From an uncultured Campylobacter sp. (GTDB lineage: Bacteria > Campylobacterota > Campylobacteria > Campylobacterales > Campylobacteraceae), in assembly GCF_938030785.1 (NCBI RefSeq), contig NZ_CALHIK010000066.1, positions 1 through 5,156 on the forward strand: 5,156 nt of DNA, in the 5' to 3' direction. A model generated the notes under the pieces. It was not told the DNA's origin and searched no databases. It was given only the letters and a program-made list of their open reading frames with translations. This document shows positions 5,059 through 5,156 of the stretch, piece after piece (position 1 is the stretch's first letter; every line of letters starts with the position of its first letter). The translations under genes were made by a program, and so were the position numbers.

Positions 5059-5156
5059 ATGGCTTTAAAATTTCAAAACAGATACTCTAAAAAATTCCTA
5101 ATTTTCTGCGCAGTGTGGGCGCTTTGCTGGCTGGCGTTTTCATATTTTTTCCTGCA
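5059..5156 (+). CDS. unidentified membrane-anchored protein, 5' fragment
   Basis: Only the first 32 codons lie in the window, followed by two bases of the next codon. The start is ATG with a good ribosome site and an upstream candidate promoter. The N-terminus is basic (MALKFQNRYSKK), and residues about 13-32 form one hydrophobic, aromatic-rich segment (FLIFCAVWALCW, then LAFSYFFL), as expected for an inner-membrane signal anchor with its N-terminus in the cytoplasm. The hydrophobic run reaches the edge, so a cleavable signal or a multi-pass protein is also possible. It is transcribed away from pycB. I do not recognise the family, and the fragment is too short to assign a function. Confidence 0.65.
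   Translation, partial: MALKFQNRYSKKFLIFCAVWALCWLAFSYFFL

Noticed and set aside
1..5156. CRISPR array, insertion sequence, prophage or toxin-antitoxin genes
   Set aside because: No regularly spaced repeats, transposase motifs, terminal inverted repeats or phage-like genes are visible.

Overview
The window looks like chromosomal DNA of a Campylobacter from the moderately high-GC part of the genus (C. gracilis, C. showae, C. rectus and similar species). This rests on three things: the closely spaced pycB-pckA pair, protein sequences very like what I remember of Campylobacter PycB and PckA, and the very dense AAATTT/TAAAATTTTA words scattered through otherwise GC-balanced DNA. The species is inferred, because no marker gene is present.

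Layout, right to left, following the minus-strand genes. At the right edge (5059-5156, plus strand) is the first 32 codons of an unidentified membrane-anchored protein. A 322-base divergent intergenic region (4737-5058) carries candidate promoters for both directions and several inverted repeats, but no convincing gene. Next come pycB (4736-2913), a biotin-carrying pyruvate carboxylase subunit B/OadA-type carboxyltransferase, and pckA (2782-1199), ATP-dependent phosphoenolpyruvate carboxykinase. They are separated by 130 bases holding a perfect 12-bp inverted repeat and a TATAAT promoter. The left 1.2 kb (1224 to beyond base 1) is one open minus-strand frame with no ATG at its beginning. It encodes a lipoprotein with a CAP (SCP/PR1-like) domain, most likely starts at a TTG inside the end of pckA, and runs off the window.

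PycB (with a biotin carboxylase, PycA, not encoded here) makes oxaloacetate from pyruvate, and PckA converts oxaloacetate to phosphoenolpyruvate. Together they form the pyruvate-to-PEP bypass that opens gluconeogenesis in organisms that do not ferment sugars. The CAP lipoprotein has no obvious metabolic link to them.

Most of the window is ordinary central metabolism. The items worth a second look are the CAP lipoprotein with its TTG start and 26-nt overlap with pckA; a strong terminator-like hairpin inside the beginning of that lipoprotein gene; and the roughly forty AAATTT words, each a case of the RAATTY methylation motif tied to DNA uptake in C. jejuni.
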